The translations under genes were made by a program, and so were the position numbers. The notes below the pieces were generated by a model. The model worked only from the letters and a program-made list of their open reading frames with translations. It searched no databases and was not told where the DNA came from. DNA of 64,000 bases from Clostridium sp. DL-VIII (GTDB taxonomy: Bacteria; Bacillota; Clostridia; Clostridiales; Clostridiaceae): assembly GCF_000230835.1 (NCBI RefSeq), contig NZ_CM001240.1:2364501-2428500 (forward strand). Reading direction: 5' to 3'. The stretch's first letter is position 1, and each line of letters starts with the position of its first letter. This document shows, one piece after another, positions 9,255 through 17,574 of this stretch.

Positions 9255-9296
9255 AAAGGTTGATATTTTGCACATTACAAGATATCAGCTTTTTTA
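9255..9296 (+). terminator. Rho-independent terminator after the NTF2-like gene
   Basis: AAAGGTTGATAT pairs with ATATCAGCTTT (one bulge), followed by a T-run at 9289-9295. Confidence 0.75.
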
Positions 9297-9469
9297 TATA
9301 CTATAATATGTAATAAAAAATGATTAAAAATTTATTATTAAGAGATAATTGTAAAATAGGAAACTTAAATAAAATACACATAATTATTTTGTTGCATTAT
9401 TAATAGTTAGCTTTTGTGGAACCTATATATTTTAATGTTAACCAATACTAATAAGTATAGGAGGTTTTT

Positions 9470-10732
9470 ATGACAAGGAAATTTATTAAAATATTAGCAG
9501 CAGTATCAGTAGTATTAGCATTAGGTTATATATCAATCAATTTCTATGAAAAAAGCAATCTAAATAATAGTAAGCTAAGTTGTTTAAGTGATTTTATAAA
9601 ATCTATGAAGAATACTGATGGAAAGGATCTTAGAACTATATTAAGAAATATTATAATTGTTAAAAAACCTAATGGAGAAAATAGTGAAACATCGCCAAAC
9701 GAGTTAGAACAATATATTTTAGATAAGATTAAAGATATAAAAGGAATAAATGTAATTGATGAACCTAAAATCATAGAAATAATTAAGCCAATACAAAAAA
9801 CTCCTGTAAAAAGAGATTTTCAGTTGGGTGAAATAACAGAAAATAATAATAAGGCAGTGAATGATCCAGGATATAGGTATGAGTGGGATATAAGTTATAC
9901 AGAAGCTGATAAAGCATGGACTTTGATGAAGCAAAAAAGAGAAGTGAAGGTTGCTGTTTTAGATACTGGAGTAGATTATACACATCCAGATTTAAAAGAT
10001 AGAGTGTTAAAGGATAAAGGGTATAACTTTGTAGACAATGATTCTGAGACAATGGATGATAATGGACATGGAACTCATGTATCGGGAATAATTGCCGCAA
10101 GTGCAAATAATGACATAGGTATATCAGGAATTACTGGAACTTTAAATGTAAAAATAATTCCAGTAAAAGTACTTGACGAAGATGGAGAAGGAGAAGTAAC
10201 TAATATTGTTAAAGGTATTAAATATGCGGTAGATAATGGTGCGGATATAATTAATTTGAGCTTTGGAACTAATGCTAAGAGTAAAGCAATTGAAGAGGCA
10301 ATAAATTATGCTAAAAGCAAAGGAGTATTTGTGGTAGCAGCTGCCGGTAATGATGGTGGAAGCGATGATAACTCTAGCCCAGCTAGTGATGGTGCATTTG
10401 CAGTAGCTGCAATGGACTATAACTATAAAACTGCTGATTTTTCGGATTATGGTAATTGTATAGAAGTTTCCGCACCAGGTGAAGAAATATTAAGTACAGT
10501 TCCAGGTGGATATGAGGCATGGGATGGAACAAGTATGGCAGCACCAATAGTAAGTGGTATTGCAGCTATGGTTAAGGCAGAAGATCCAAAGTTATCTCCA
10601 AGCCAGATAGAAAATATTTTAGATAGTACAGCTAAAGATATTATGACTAAAGGAAAGGATCAGAAGTCTGGATATGGCCTCATAGATGCTTATAATGCTA
10701 TTAAGAAAGTTAAACAACTGGAAAGTAAGTAA
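9470..10732 (+). CDS. Subtilisin-like serine protease (family S8) with signal anchor
   Basis: 420 aa, ATG at 9470 after ATAGGAGG. Residues 5-24 are a hydrophobic signal or anchor segment; ~30-135 look like a propeptide region. The catalytic domain spans ~140-415 with the complete triad: Asp165 in VAVLDTGVDYTHPDL, His200 in NGHGTHVSG, Ser355 in WDGTSMAAPIVSG, and the oxyanion Asn294 in AAAGNDGG. No cell-wall anchor or repeat domain follows, so it is a secreted or membrane-tethered subtilase. Monocistronic. The role could be nutritional or in germination/processing; the context does not decide. Confidence 0.93.
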   Translation: MTRKFIKILAAVSVVLALGYISINFYEKSNLNNSKLSCLSDFIKSMKNTDGKDLRTILRNIIIVKKPNGENSETSPNELEQYILDKIKDIKGINVIDEPKIIEIIKPIQKTPVKRDFQLGEITENNNKAVNDPGYRYEWDISYTEADKAWTLMKQKREVKVAVLDTGVDYTHPDLKDRVLKDKGYNFVDNDSETMDDNGHGTHVSGIIAASANNDIGISGITGTLNVKIIPVKVLDEDGEGEVTNIVKGIKYAVDNGADIINLSFGTNAKSKAIEEAINYAKSKGVFVVAAAGNDGGSDDNSSPASDGAFAVAAMDYNYKTADFSDYGNCIEVSAPGEEILSTVPGGYEAWDGTSMAAPIVSGIAAMVKAEDPKLSPSQIENILDSTAKDIMTKGKDQKSGYGLIDAYNAIKKVKQLESK

Positions 10733-10872
10733 GTATATAACATTGCAATAAGAATAACTTCCTATATTTTTAAATTTAGTAGTGCATATATTCTATAATT
10801 TCCTAAGTATATTTCAAATCCATTAGAAGAAAATATACTTTGTAATGTTAAATCATAAGGGAGGAAATAAAT

Positions 10873-11244
10873 ATGGAAGCAACTATGACTAAGTCAAGAA
10901 ATTCATTAATATCTGAAGGGAATCCAATGCAATCATGTATTGATACATGCAGCAAATGTGTACAGATTTGTGAGGAGTGTATAAACTTATGCTTGCAAGA
11001 AGATAATGTGAGAGAAAGAATGTATTGTATTAAAACACTTCAAGATTGCGCTGAAATTTGTTCAACTTCAGCTTGCTTTATGTCAAGAGGAAGTGGCCAC
11101 ATAAGAGAAATATCCGCTGTATGTGCTGCAATTTGTGAAAGCTGTGCAAAAGAGTGCAGTACATTTAGTGATAATCATTGTCAAACATGTGCAGATATAT
11201 GTCGTCAATGTGCTAGCGAATGTAGAAGCATGTTGAATATGTAG
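10873..11244 (+). CDS. Cysteine-rich four-helix-bundle copper-binding protein (Csp/DUF326 type)
   Basis: 123 aa with ATG at 10873, 8 nt after AAGGGAGG. It contains about 20 Cys, arranged mostly as CxxxC along helices: CIDTCSKCVQICEECINLC, then CAEICSTSAC, CAAICESCAKEC and CQTCADICRQC. That pattern matches the copper storage proteins of the Csp family (Bacillus YhjQ-like), in which helix-borne Cys line a four-helix bundle and hold many Cu(I) ions. No Tat or Sec signal is present, so it should be cytosolic (Csp3-like). It ends at a very strong hairpin shared with the next transcription unit's upstream region. Confidence 0.88.
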   Translation: MEATMTKSRNSLISEGNPMQSCIDTCSKCVQICEECINLCLQEDNVRERMYCIKTLQDCAEICSTSACFMSRGSGHIREISAVCAAICESCAKECSTFSDNHCQTCADICRQCASECRSMLNM

Positions 11245-11255
11245 AGTATTATTAA

Positions 11256-11310
11256 ATTAAAAACCGCTACTTATTAAGAATCGCTATTTTAATAAGTAGC
11301 GGTTTTTAAT
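11256..11310. terminator. Strong symmetric terminator after the copper-binding protein gene
   Basis: Perfect 20-bp arms ATTAAAAACCGCTACTTATT (11256-11275) and AATAAGTAGCGGTTTTTAAT (11291-11310). The descending arm carries TTTTT and is followed by T-rich sequence. Confidence 0.88.
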
Positions 11311-11331
11311 TTTTATAAGTATAAAAATTTC

Positions 11332-11360
11332 TTGACAATAAAAGAACGTTCGTTTATTAT
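11332..11360 (+). promoter_or_regulatory. Sigma-A promoter of the tetR gene
   Basis: TTGACA at 11332-11337, an exact 17-nt spacer, then TATTAT at 11355-11360. The TetR-type operator at 11340-11355 occupies the spacer and touches the -10 box, the usual arrangement for autorepression. Confidence 0.85.
11340..11355. promoter_or_regulatory. Palindromic operator, copy 1 (tetR promoter)
   Basis: AAAAGA-ACGT-TCGTTT: two 6-nt half sites around a 4-nt centre with one mismatch to perfect symmetry. The same half sites recur upstream of lon at 12028-12043. Confidence 0.75.
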
Positions 11361-11386
11361 AGAAATATAACAATAGAGGTGTTCAA

Positions 11387-11953
11387 ATGAGAAGGAAAGA
11401 TGATGAAAAGCAAAGAAATATAAAAGAAGCAGTTATTAAGCTAATACTTAAGGAAGGATTTCATGGAACTTCTATTTCAAAGATAGCAAGAGAAGCAGGA
11501 GTATCACCAGCAACTGTATATATATATTATGAAAATAAAGAGGTTATGCTCCAGGATATATATAAGGAGTACTCAGAAGACATTTTTGAGTGTCTGCTAG
11601 ATAAAATTGATGATTTCACTAGCGGAAAAGAACTTATAGAAATACTTGTTACAGAATACTATCTTTATATTAGAGATAATAATGAAATTTTTCATTTTGT
11701 AGATCAATTTGCAAGCTGCCCAGCTTTATCTAATCAATGTTCCTCAAGAGCAGGCATTAGAATTTTTAATGATTTCTTAGATACAATGAAAAGACAAGGG
11801 ATTTTTAAAAACTTCAGAAATGATAATCTGATGGCTATACTTTTTTACCCGATAAAATCAATTGCAATAAATTCGTGCATTGACGAAGATGAAAAAACAG
11901 AATTATTAGATGAGCTTATTGAGATTATAGAAGATGCTTTATTAATAAAATAG
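11387..11953 (+). CDS. TetR-family transcriptional regulator
   Basis: 188 aa, ATG at 11387 after AGAGGTG. Residues ~10-56 are the TetR helix-turn-helix: AVIKLILKEGFHGTSISKIA, then REAGVSPATVYIYYENKEVM. The C-terminal ligand-binding half (residues 60-188) is helical and unassigned, with several Cys in the middle (ASCPALSNQCSS). Its promoter carries a palindrome in the spacer, and the same palindrome lies before the lon gene 75 nt downstream of its stop. I infer that it represses itself and lon. The inducer is unknown; a role in protein-damage or solvent stress would be speculative. Confidence 0.92.
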   Translation: MRRKDDEKQRNIKEAVIKLILKEGFHGTSISKIAREAGVSPATVYIYYENKEVMLQDIYKEYSEDIFECLLDKIDDFTSGKELIEILVTEYYLYIRDNNEIFHFVDQFASCPALSNQCSSRAGIRIFNDFLDTMKRQGIFKNFRNDNLMAILFYPIKSIAINSCIDEDEKTELLDELIEIIEDALLIK

Positions 11954-12027
11954 TGACAGAAACTAGGCGAGAGAATTTTGTTAAAGTATAATTACAGAAA
12001 TATCTCGCTATTACTAGACTAAAGTTT

Positions 12028-12043
12028 AAACGAATGCTCGTTT
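12028..12043. promoter_or_regulatory. Palindromic operator, copy 2 (upstream of lon)
   Basis: AAACGA-ATGC-TCGTTT, a perfect inverted repeat with a 4-nt centre, 30 nt upstream of the lon start. It shares both half sites and spacing with the site in the tetR promoter; the following TATTAA mirrors the TATTAT that follows copy 1. Confidence 0.78.
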
Positions 12044-12072
12044 ATTAATAAACTAAAGGAAGGATGATAAAT

Positions 12073-14463
12073 ATGATGAATTTAGAAGAAAAATATAATC
12101 AAGGACTTGGAGTTCCAGTAGCAACAAGTGCTGTTTTATTACCAGGGATGATAGATACTTTAAGATTAAATAGATTTAGTAAAAGCGAAATCGAGGTTTT
12201 ATCTAATGATGATAGAGTTAAAGTTGCATTGATTTTAAAGCAGAATTTTAATCAGAATAATTTAAAAGAAGAAGATTTTTATCGGGTAGGTATTTCATTT
12301 CAAATAAATGAAACATATGAAACAGAAGATGGCTATGAAATTAAAGTGAAGGTATTAGATAGAGTTGAAGTAAAAAAAATAATCTTTGAAGAAGATGCAA
12401 TTAATGTAGACTTCGAGCTAGCACCAGATGTTATTGATATTACAGAAAAAGATCAAGAAGAGATGATAAGTTACATTAAAAGAGTTACCCGTGAAATAAG
12501 TGAGAACTTTAAAGGTTCGGAAAGCTTTATGGTAAGCATTAAAGGCTATAAAGATTTAAATAAGCTTATTGGATATTTAACTACTTATATGCCGCTTTCA
12601 AATGAAGAAAAATATGATTTAGTTGAAACAAGATCATTAAAGGATAGAGGATTAAAGTTTATAGATCATTTATTAAAGCAAAAAGAATCCTTAAAATTAC
12701 AATTTGAATTGGCACAGAAATTTACTGATAAGGCTAATAAAAATTATAGAGAATCAGTATTGAGAGAACAGTTAAGAGCTATTCAAAAGGAATTAAATGA
12801 AGGAAAAAGTGATAGTTCAAAGAAAGATAAAGATTATTTAAAGAGAATTGAAGAAGCTCAGATGCCAGATGAAATAAAAGAGGCTGCATTAGAGGAATTA
12901 GACAAGTTAGAAAGTCAAGGTCCAAACAGTTCAGAGTATAATGTAATACGCAATTATTTAGATCTGTTGGTTTCGCTTCCTTGGAAAGATAATGGAGATA
13001 AGGCCGTTGATTTAAATGAAGCAAGACGCATTTTAGATGAACAGCATTATGGTCTTGAAAAAGTAAAAGATAGAATACTTCAACATTTAGCAGTAATGCA
13101 GCTTAAAAAGGATAAAAAAGGTTCTATATTGCTATTAGTTGGACCTCCTGGAACAGGAAAAACCAGCTTAGGTAAGAGTATTGCTGAAGCTCTTGGAAGA
13201 AAATATGTAAGAATAAGTCTTGGTGGTGTGCGTGATGAAGCAGAAATAAGAGGTCACAGGAGAACTTATGTAGGAGCAATGCCAGGTAGAATCATTCAAA
13301 GCATAAAGAAAGCTGAAGAAATGAATCCAGTTATGGTTCTAGATGAGATAGATAAACTTATGACAGGCTATAATGGTGACCCTGCAAGTGCACTATTAGA
13401 AGTATTAGATCCAGAGCAAAATGATACTTTTACTGATCATTATTTAAATTTACCTTATGATTTGTCAAATGTATTTTTTATAGCTACAGCTAACTCATTA
13501 GATACAATTCCTAGACCATTATTAGACAGAATGGAAATAATTGAGATATCAAGTTACACTATGAATGAAAAATTCCATATTGGTAAAAACTACTTAATAT
13601 CAGCGGTTCTTGAAGAGCATGGTTTAAATTCTACACAGTTTGTTATAGAAGATGAAGCTCTTAGAAAAGTAATAAGTGAATATACATTAGAGGCTGGTGT
13701 GAGAGGTCTTAAAAAGCAATTAGCCACACTTGCCAGAATTGCATCAGAAAAAATCGTATCTAATAAAGTTGAATTACCATTTAAGGTTACAATGGATAAA
13801 TTAGAGGATTTACTTGGAAGAAGAGTGTCAAGTCATGATAAAGCTCAAAGTGATAATTCACCAGGAGTTGTTACAGGACTTGCTTGGACACCTGTGGGAG
13901 GAGAAATCTTATTTATTGAAGCAACTGATATGTTAGGAAATGGACAAGTTACTTTAACAGGTCAATTAGGAGATGTTATGAAGGAATCAGCAAAAATCTC
14001 CTTGAGTTTACTAAAGTCAAGATTGCCAATGAATGCAGTGAATTTTAAGGAGAGGGATATTCATATCCATGTTCCATCAGGAGCTGTTCCAAAGGATGGA
14101 CCATCCGCTGGAATAACATTATTCACAGCTCTAGCATCACTTGTTACAGGAATAAAAGTAGATTCAAAGCTTGCAATGACAGGAGAAGTTACTTTAAGGG
14201 GTGCTGTACTTCCAATAGGAGGACTTAAGGAAAAGCTATTAGCAGCTCAAAGAGCTGGAATAACAAAGGTGTTAATTCCAAAGGACAATGAGGTTGATTT
14301 AAAAGAAGTTCCAAGTGAAGTAAGAGAACAACTAAACATTATACCAGTTAAAACTGTAGAGGAAGTTCTTAAAGAGACATTAGGAATAGCATTACCTAAA
14401 GTTGAACATATTTTCAATCAAGCTAGTTTTGTTCAAGAAGCATTTAATGTAAATCAAATTTAG
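12073..14463 (+). CDS. lon: ATP-dependent Lon protease (endopeptidase La)
   Basis: 796 aa. Three in-frame ATGs (12064, 12073, 12076) follow AAAGGAAGG; 12073 has the best spacing, while 12064 abuts the site. Domains: LON substrate-binding N-terminus (~1-200, somewhat divergent), coiled linker, AAA+ module with Walker A GPPGTGKT (357-364) and Walker B MVLDEIDKL, then the serine-lysine protease domain with KDGPSAG (Ser678) and GGLKEKLLAA (Lys721), the same 43-residue spacing as in E. coli Lon. It degrades damaged and regulatory proteins in the cytosol. Its own palindrome and the adjacent TetR gene indicate dedicated repression rather than the usual heat-shock control. Ends at a hairpin. Confidence 0.95.
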   Translation: MMNLEEKYNQGLGVPVATSAVLLPGMIDTLRLNRFSKSEIEVLSNDDRVKVALILKQNFNQNNLKEEDFYRVGISFQINETYETEDGYEIKVKVLDRVEVKKIIFEEDAINVDFELAPDVIDITEKDQEEMISYIKRVTREISENFKGSESFMVSIKGYKDLNKLIGYLTTYMPLSNEEKYDLVETRSLKDRGLKFIDHLLKQKESLKLQFELAQKFTDKANKNYRESVLREQLRAIQKELNEGKSDSSKKDKDYLKRIEEAQMPDEIKEAALEELDKLESQGPNSSEYNVIRNYLDLLVSLPWKDNGDKAVDLNEARRILDEQHYGLEKVKDRILQHLAVMQLKKDKKGSILLLVGPPGTGKTSLGKSIAEALGRKYVRISLGGVRDEAEIRGHRRTYVGAMPGRIIQSIKKAEEMNPVMVLDEIDKLMTGYNGDPASALLEVLDPEQNDTFTDHYLNLPYDLSNVFFIATANSLDTIPRPLLDRMEIIEISSYTMNEKFHIGKNYLISAVLEEHGLNSTQFVIEDEALRKVISEYTLEAGVRGLKKQLATLARIASEKIVSNKVELPFKVTMDKLEDLLGRRVSSHDKAQSDNSPGVVTGLAWTPVGGEILFIEATDMLGNGQVTLTGQLGDVMKESAKISLSLLKSRLPMNAVNFKERDIHIHVPSGAVPKDGPSAGITLFTALASLVTGIKVDSKLAMTGEVTLRGAVLPIGGLKEKLLAAQRAGITKVLIPKDNEVDLKEVPSEVREQLNIIPVKTVEEVLKETLGIALPKVEHIFNQASFVQEAFNVNQI

Positions 14464-14472
14464 TTATAAATG

Positions 14473-14503
14473 AGGAGTATCTAAAAGGTACTCCTTTTTT
14501 TCT
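14473..14503 (+). terminator. Rho-independent terminator after lon
   Basis: AGGAGTA / TACTCCT 7-bp stem with 9-nt loop, followed by eight T. Confidence 0.85.
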
Positions 14504-14742
14504 GCAATTTAATAAGAACTTAAAATATATGTTGTGATTTATATTATGGAAATTAATTGATAATAGAAACTTTTAAAACAATGTATAAAATTTTTATAAC
14601 TTTTAAGTTTGAATATATAATAATTATATAGTAATGTTATAATATAAAATAATTATATAATAACAGTTATTGGTTAATTAGAACGACTAATTTAAGATTA
14701 TTCGAAATATAAAAAATAAAACGAAAGAGGTTGATAAGATCT

Positions 14743-15477
14743 ATGGGAAAATTAAGAGTAATAGGTATAGGACCAGGAAGTATTGAAAATATGAGCCTTA
14801 GAGCTTTAAAAGCAATAGAAGAAAGTAATGTTATTGTAGGTTACAATAAATATATAGATATGATAAAGGATTTAGTTAAAGATAAGGAATTATATTCGAC
14901 AGGAATGAAAGGAGAAGAAGCTAGGTGCAAAGAGGCTCTAAATCTATGTAAGGATAAAGAAGTAGCATTAATTAGTACTGGGGATGCAGGAATCTATGGT
15001 ATGGCTGGACTTATACTTGAACTTAGAGAAAATGAAGAGGTGGAAATAATTCCAGGAATCACTGCAAGCAGTGCAGCAGGTTCTGTAATTGGAGCACCTC
15101 TTATGCATGATAATTGTAATATTAGTTTAAGTGATCTTATGACACCTTATGAGGATATAAAGAAGAGAGTAAAACTTGCAGCAGAAGGTGATTTTATAAT
15201 ATCTCTATATAATCCTAAAAGTAAAGGAAGACCAGATTACTTAAAAGAATGTATAAATATTATAAGAGAATTTAGAAAAGCTTCAACACCTGTAGCAGTA
15301 GTAAGGCATGCCCTTAGGGAAGGCCAAAGCTATAAATTATTTACAATTGGAGATTTTGATCCTGAAGTAGTAGATATGATGTCAATAGTGATAGTAGGAA
15401 ATTCAAAGAGTTATTATAAAGATGAGAAATTTATAACACCAAGAGGCTATGAAAATAAAAAAGAAAAGTCTATATAA
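14743..15477 (+). CDS. cobJ: Precorrin-3B / cobalt-precorrin-3 C17-methyltransferase
   Basis: 244 aa. ATG 14743 is preferred; the frame is open to a TTG at 14731 that directly abuts AAAGAGG. SAM-dependent tetrapyrrole methylase fold: VIGIGPGSIENMSLRA at the N-terminus, STGDAGIYGMAGL, then PGITASSAAGSVIGAPLMHD typical of CobJ/CbiH, and SLYNPKSKGRPDYL. The enzyme methylates C17 and drives ring contraction in corrin synthesis. It opens the corrinoid cluster; no cobalamin riboswitch is visible in the 240 nt before it. Adjacent corrin-ring methylases (CbiL, CbiF, CbiE/T) are absent from the window. Confidence 0.93.
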   Translation: MGKLRVIGIGPGSIENMSLRALKAIEESNVIVGYNKYIDMIKDLVKDKELYSTGMKGEEARCKEALNLCKDKEVALISTGDAGIYGMAGLILELRENEEVEIIPGITASSAAGSVIGAPLMHDNCNISLSDLMTPYEDIKKRVKLAAEGDFIISLYNPKSKGRPDYLKECINIIREFRKASTPVAVVRHALREGQSYKLFTIGDFDPEVVDMMSIVIVGNSKSYYKDEKFITPRGYENKKEKSI

Positions 15478-15505
15478 TATATAAATCAAAAGGTAGGGAG
15501 AATAA

Positions 15506-16075
15506 ATGAGTAATTTAATAAATTTATATTTACGAGAATTAGAAATAAAGGATTTAGAGAACTATTTATATTGGAATCTTCCTTCGCGTGAATTCCGTAA
15601 ATATAATGGGCCTTATTATGCACAAAGCACAGAAAAAGAATTAAAACGAGATATAGAAGAATATAGAGTTCGTTTATTAAATGGAGAAAAAAATGTTCTT
15701 CAAAATAAAAAGATTATATCAAACAAGGATACTGATGAGATAATTGGACAAGTGAATTGGTATTGGAAGTCAATAGAAACCTTGTGGATGGAAGTTGGAA
15801 TTGTTATTTTTAATGAAAATTATTGGGGAAAAGGGATAGGCCATTTAGCTTTAAAAATGTGGATTAATGAAATATTTGATGAGAATCCGGGACTTATTAG
15901 AATTGGATTATCAACTTGGTCCGGAAATACAAGAATGATGAAGCTTGCAGAAAAGCTTCAGTTAAAAAAAGAAGCAGTATATAGGAAAGCAAGAATTGTT
16001 AACAATCAATATTATGATTCTATCAGCTATGGAATATTAAAAGAAGAATGGGAAGTTATACAAGATAAGTTATAA
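15506..16075 (+). CDS. GNAT-family N-acetyltransferase (RimJ/RimL type)
   Basis: 189 aa, ATG at 15506 after GGTAGGGAG. It starts LYLRELEIKDLENYLYWNLP, as in RimJ/RimL-like proteins, and contains the acetyl-CoA loop region YWGKGIGHLALKMWINEIF followed by IGLSTWSGNTRMMKLAEKLQ. Substrate unknown. It sits between cobJ and cobK with 28- and 40-nt gaps, so it is probably cotranscribed with them, although no corrinoid step needs an acetyltransferase. More likely an interloper than a pathway member. Confidence 0.85.
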   Translation: MSNLINLYLRELEIKDLENYLYWNLPSREFRKYNGPYYAQSTEKELKRDIEEYRVRLLNGEKNVLQNKKIISNKDTDEIIGQVNWYWKSIETLWMEVGIVIFNENYWGKGIGHLALKMWINEIFDENPGLIRIGLSTWSGNTRMMKLAEKLQLKKEAVYRKARIVNNQYYDSISYGILKEEWEVIQDKL

Positions 16076-16115
16076 TAGAATCAAAATATTTAGATGAAAT
16101 AGAAATGGAGGACAT

Positions 16116-16877
16116 ATGATTGGATTTATATTAGGAACATCTGAAGGAAGAAAGATTTTAGAATTAATAAATAAATATACAAATAATATTGCGGTTTCTA
16201 CGGCAACAACATATGGTGGAGAGCTTCTTAAGGAATTCGATATAAAAGTTTTAAATACAAAGCCACTAAATAAGGAAGAAATGTTAAGCTGGATTAAGGT
16301 AAATGAAATTCAAGTTTTAGTAGATGCTTCACATCCATATGCCCAGGAAGTAACAAAAACGGCCTTACAATGTACAAAAGAGCTTAATATTAAATTCATA
16401 AGGTACGAAAGAGAAGGTGCCCTAGAAAACATAACTGATGAAGATATAATAAGAGTTAATGGTTATGATGAAGCTATTGAAATAATAAAAAAAATAAATG
16501 GGAATGTTTTAAATACAACAGGCGGAAATAATGTTGTTAAATTTTTGGATTTAGATTTTAACTATAGGATTATACATAGAATTTTACCATCACCTAAAGT
16601 TTTAAATAAAATAGTAGAAGCTGGAATAAGTATAAAAGATATTATTGCAATGCAGGGACCAATATCGTATGAGCTTGAAAATGGATTTATTGAGCAGTAT
16701 AAAGTTAAAGCAATATTAACGAAGGATAGTGGAATTGAAGGCGGAGTATTAGAAAAATATAAGGCTGCTAAGAACGCTCATATTAAGTTAATCGTGATTG
16801 AGAAACCAAAGTTTACAGGAGAATTGATCTTTAAAGATGAAGAGGAATTGATTAACTATTTAGTAAAGGTAATTTAA
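16116..16877 (+). CDS. cobK: Precorrin-6A / cobalt-precorrin-6A reductase
   Basis: 253 aa, ATG at 16116 preceded by GGAGG. Family motifs: FILGTSEGRKI at the N-terminus (nucleotide-binding), LVDASHPYAQEVT, TTGGNNVVKF, IIAMQGPIS and the C-terminal TKDSGIEGGVLEKYKAAK. It reduces the corrin macrocycle with NAD(P)H, the step after C1/C11 methylation; in the anaerobic pathway the symbol is cbiJ. It ends the first, two-gene corrin block of the cluster. Confidence 0.93.
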   Translation: MIGFILGTSEGRKILELINKYTNNIAVSTATTYGGELLKEFDIKVLNTKPLNKEEMLSWIKVNEIQVLVDASHPYAQEVTKTALQCTKELNIKFIRYEREGALENITDEDIIRVNGYDEAIEIIKKINGNVLNTTGGNNVVKFLDLDFNYRIIHRILPSPKVLNKIVEAGISIKDIIAMQGPISYELENGFIEQYKVKAILTKDSGIEGGVLEKYKAAKNAHIKLIVIEKPKFTGELIFKDEEELINYLVKVI

Positions 16878-16977
16878 TAAATAGTTTTATATAAACTTAT
16901 TTTTACAAGCTGAGGTGTAAAAATTATGAAGATTTATATGACAATTTTAAGCAATGGATTTTAATGGATAATAATTA

Positions 16978-17006
16978 TTGATTAAAAAATATTAATGTAT
17001 TATAAT
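16978..17006 (+). promoter_or_regulatory. Sigma-A promoter for the small winged-helix gene
   Basis: TTGATT (16978-16983), 17-nt spacer, TATAAT (17001-17006), 40 nt before the start codon at 17046. Confidence 0.72.
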
Positions 17007-17045
17007 AGAGAAAAACAATTTGATTGATAAAGGGAGTTGGATTTA

Positions 17046-17225
17046 ATGAGCGTTAAGGAAAAGGTATTAGAAGTTATGAAAGAAGCAGGGAAACCTGTAA
17101 GTGCCGGTGAGGTTGAAAAATTATCTGGCTTAGATCGTAAAGAGATTGATAATGCATTTAAAGAATTAAAAAAAGAAAGTGCCATTGTATCACCAGTACG
17201 TTGTAAATGGGAACCAGCAAATTAG
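17046..17225 (+). CDS. Small winged-helix-like DNA-binding protein (59 aa)
   Basis: 59 aa from ATG 17046, 9 nt after AAGGGAG; a TTG at 17037 in frame abuts that site and is rejected. The sequence MSVKEKVLEVMKEAGKPVSA, then GEVEKLSGLDRKEIDNAFKE and LKKESAIVSPVRCKWEP, reads as a minimal three-helix winged-helix domain with a short wing, like the N-terminal DNA-binding part of MarR-type or archaeal regulators. It has its own promoter and is followed by a long stem-loop. Target unknown; not obviously tied to the corrinoid genes. Confidence 0.72.
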   Translation: MSVKEKVLEVMKEAGKPVSAGEVEKLSGLDRKEIDNAFKELKKESAIVSPVRCKWEPAN

Positions 17226-17252
17226 AAATATGATTAGGTAATTTATAAGTTT

Positions 17253-17346
17253 AAAGTGAAAAGTCGTAAATTGAGTATGAAAGTTAGAGATTAGATTGTT
17301 AGAATTTATCTTGTAATTTTCTCCTTGATTTATGGTTTTTCACTTT
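17253..17346 (+). repeat. Long 23-bp stem-loop after the winged-helix gene
   Basis: AAAGTGAAAAGTCGTAAATTGAG (arm 17253-17275, starting AAAGTGAAAA) pairs along its whole length with 17324-17346 (ending TTTTTCACTTT) if G-U pairs are allowed, around a 48-nt loop. The run CTTTTTATTTT follows. This could be an unusually large terminator or a processed small RNA. The rest of 17226-17574 shows no gene. Confidence 0.55.
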
Positions 17347-17574
17347 TTATTTTAAAGAATTTATAAAGTTATTAGGTAGAAGTTTCTATGGATTATGTAG
17401 CTTAATTAATAGTATGTTTATAATATATAGGCTTTAAAGTTTAGTTAAAAAATAGCATAGTTTTTCATTTTTTGATATATTTAATATGTAAATAAAACTA
17501 TAAGTTTATATTAATTAGTCTTTATAAGTTATAATAAAAAAGATATGTAGTATATAAGGGAGTTACTTAATAAC

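Noticed and set aside
14504..14742. Cobalamin riboswitch before cobJ
   Set aside because: No B12-box-like GCCACTG or conserved core could be read on the plus strand.
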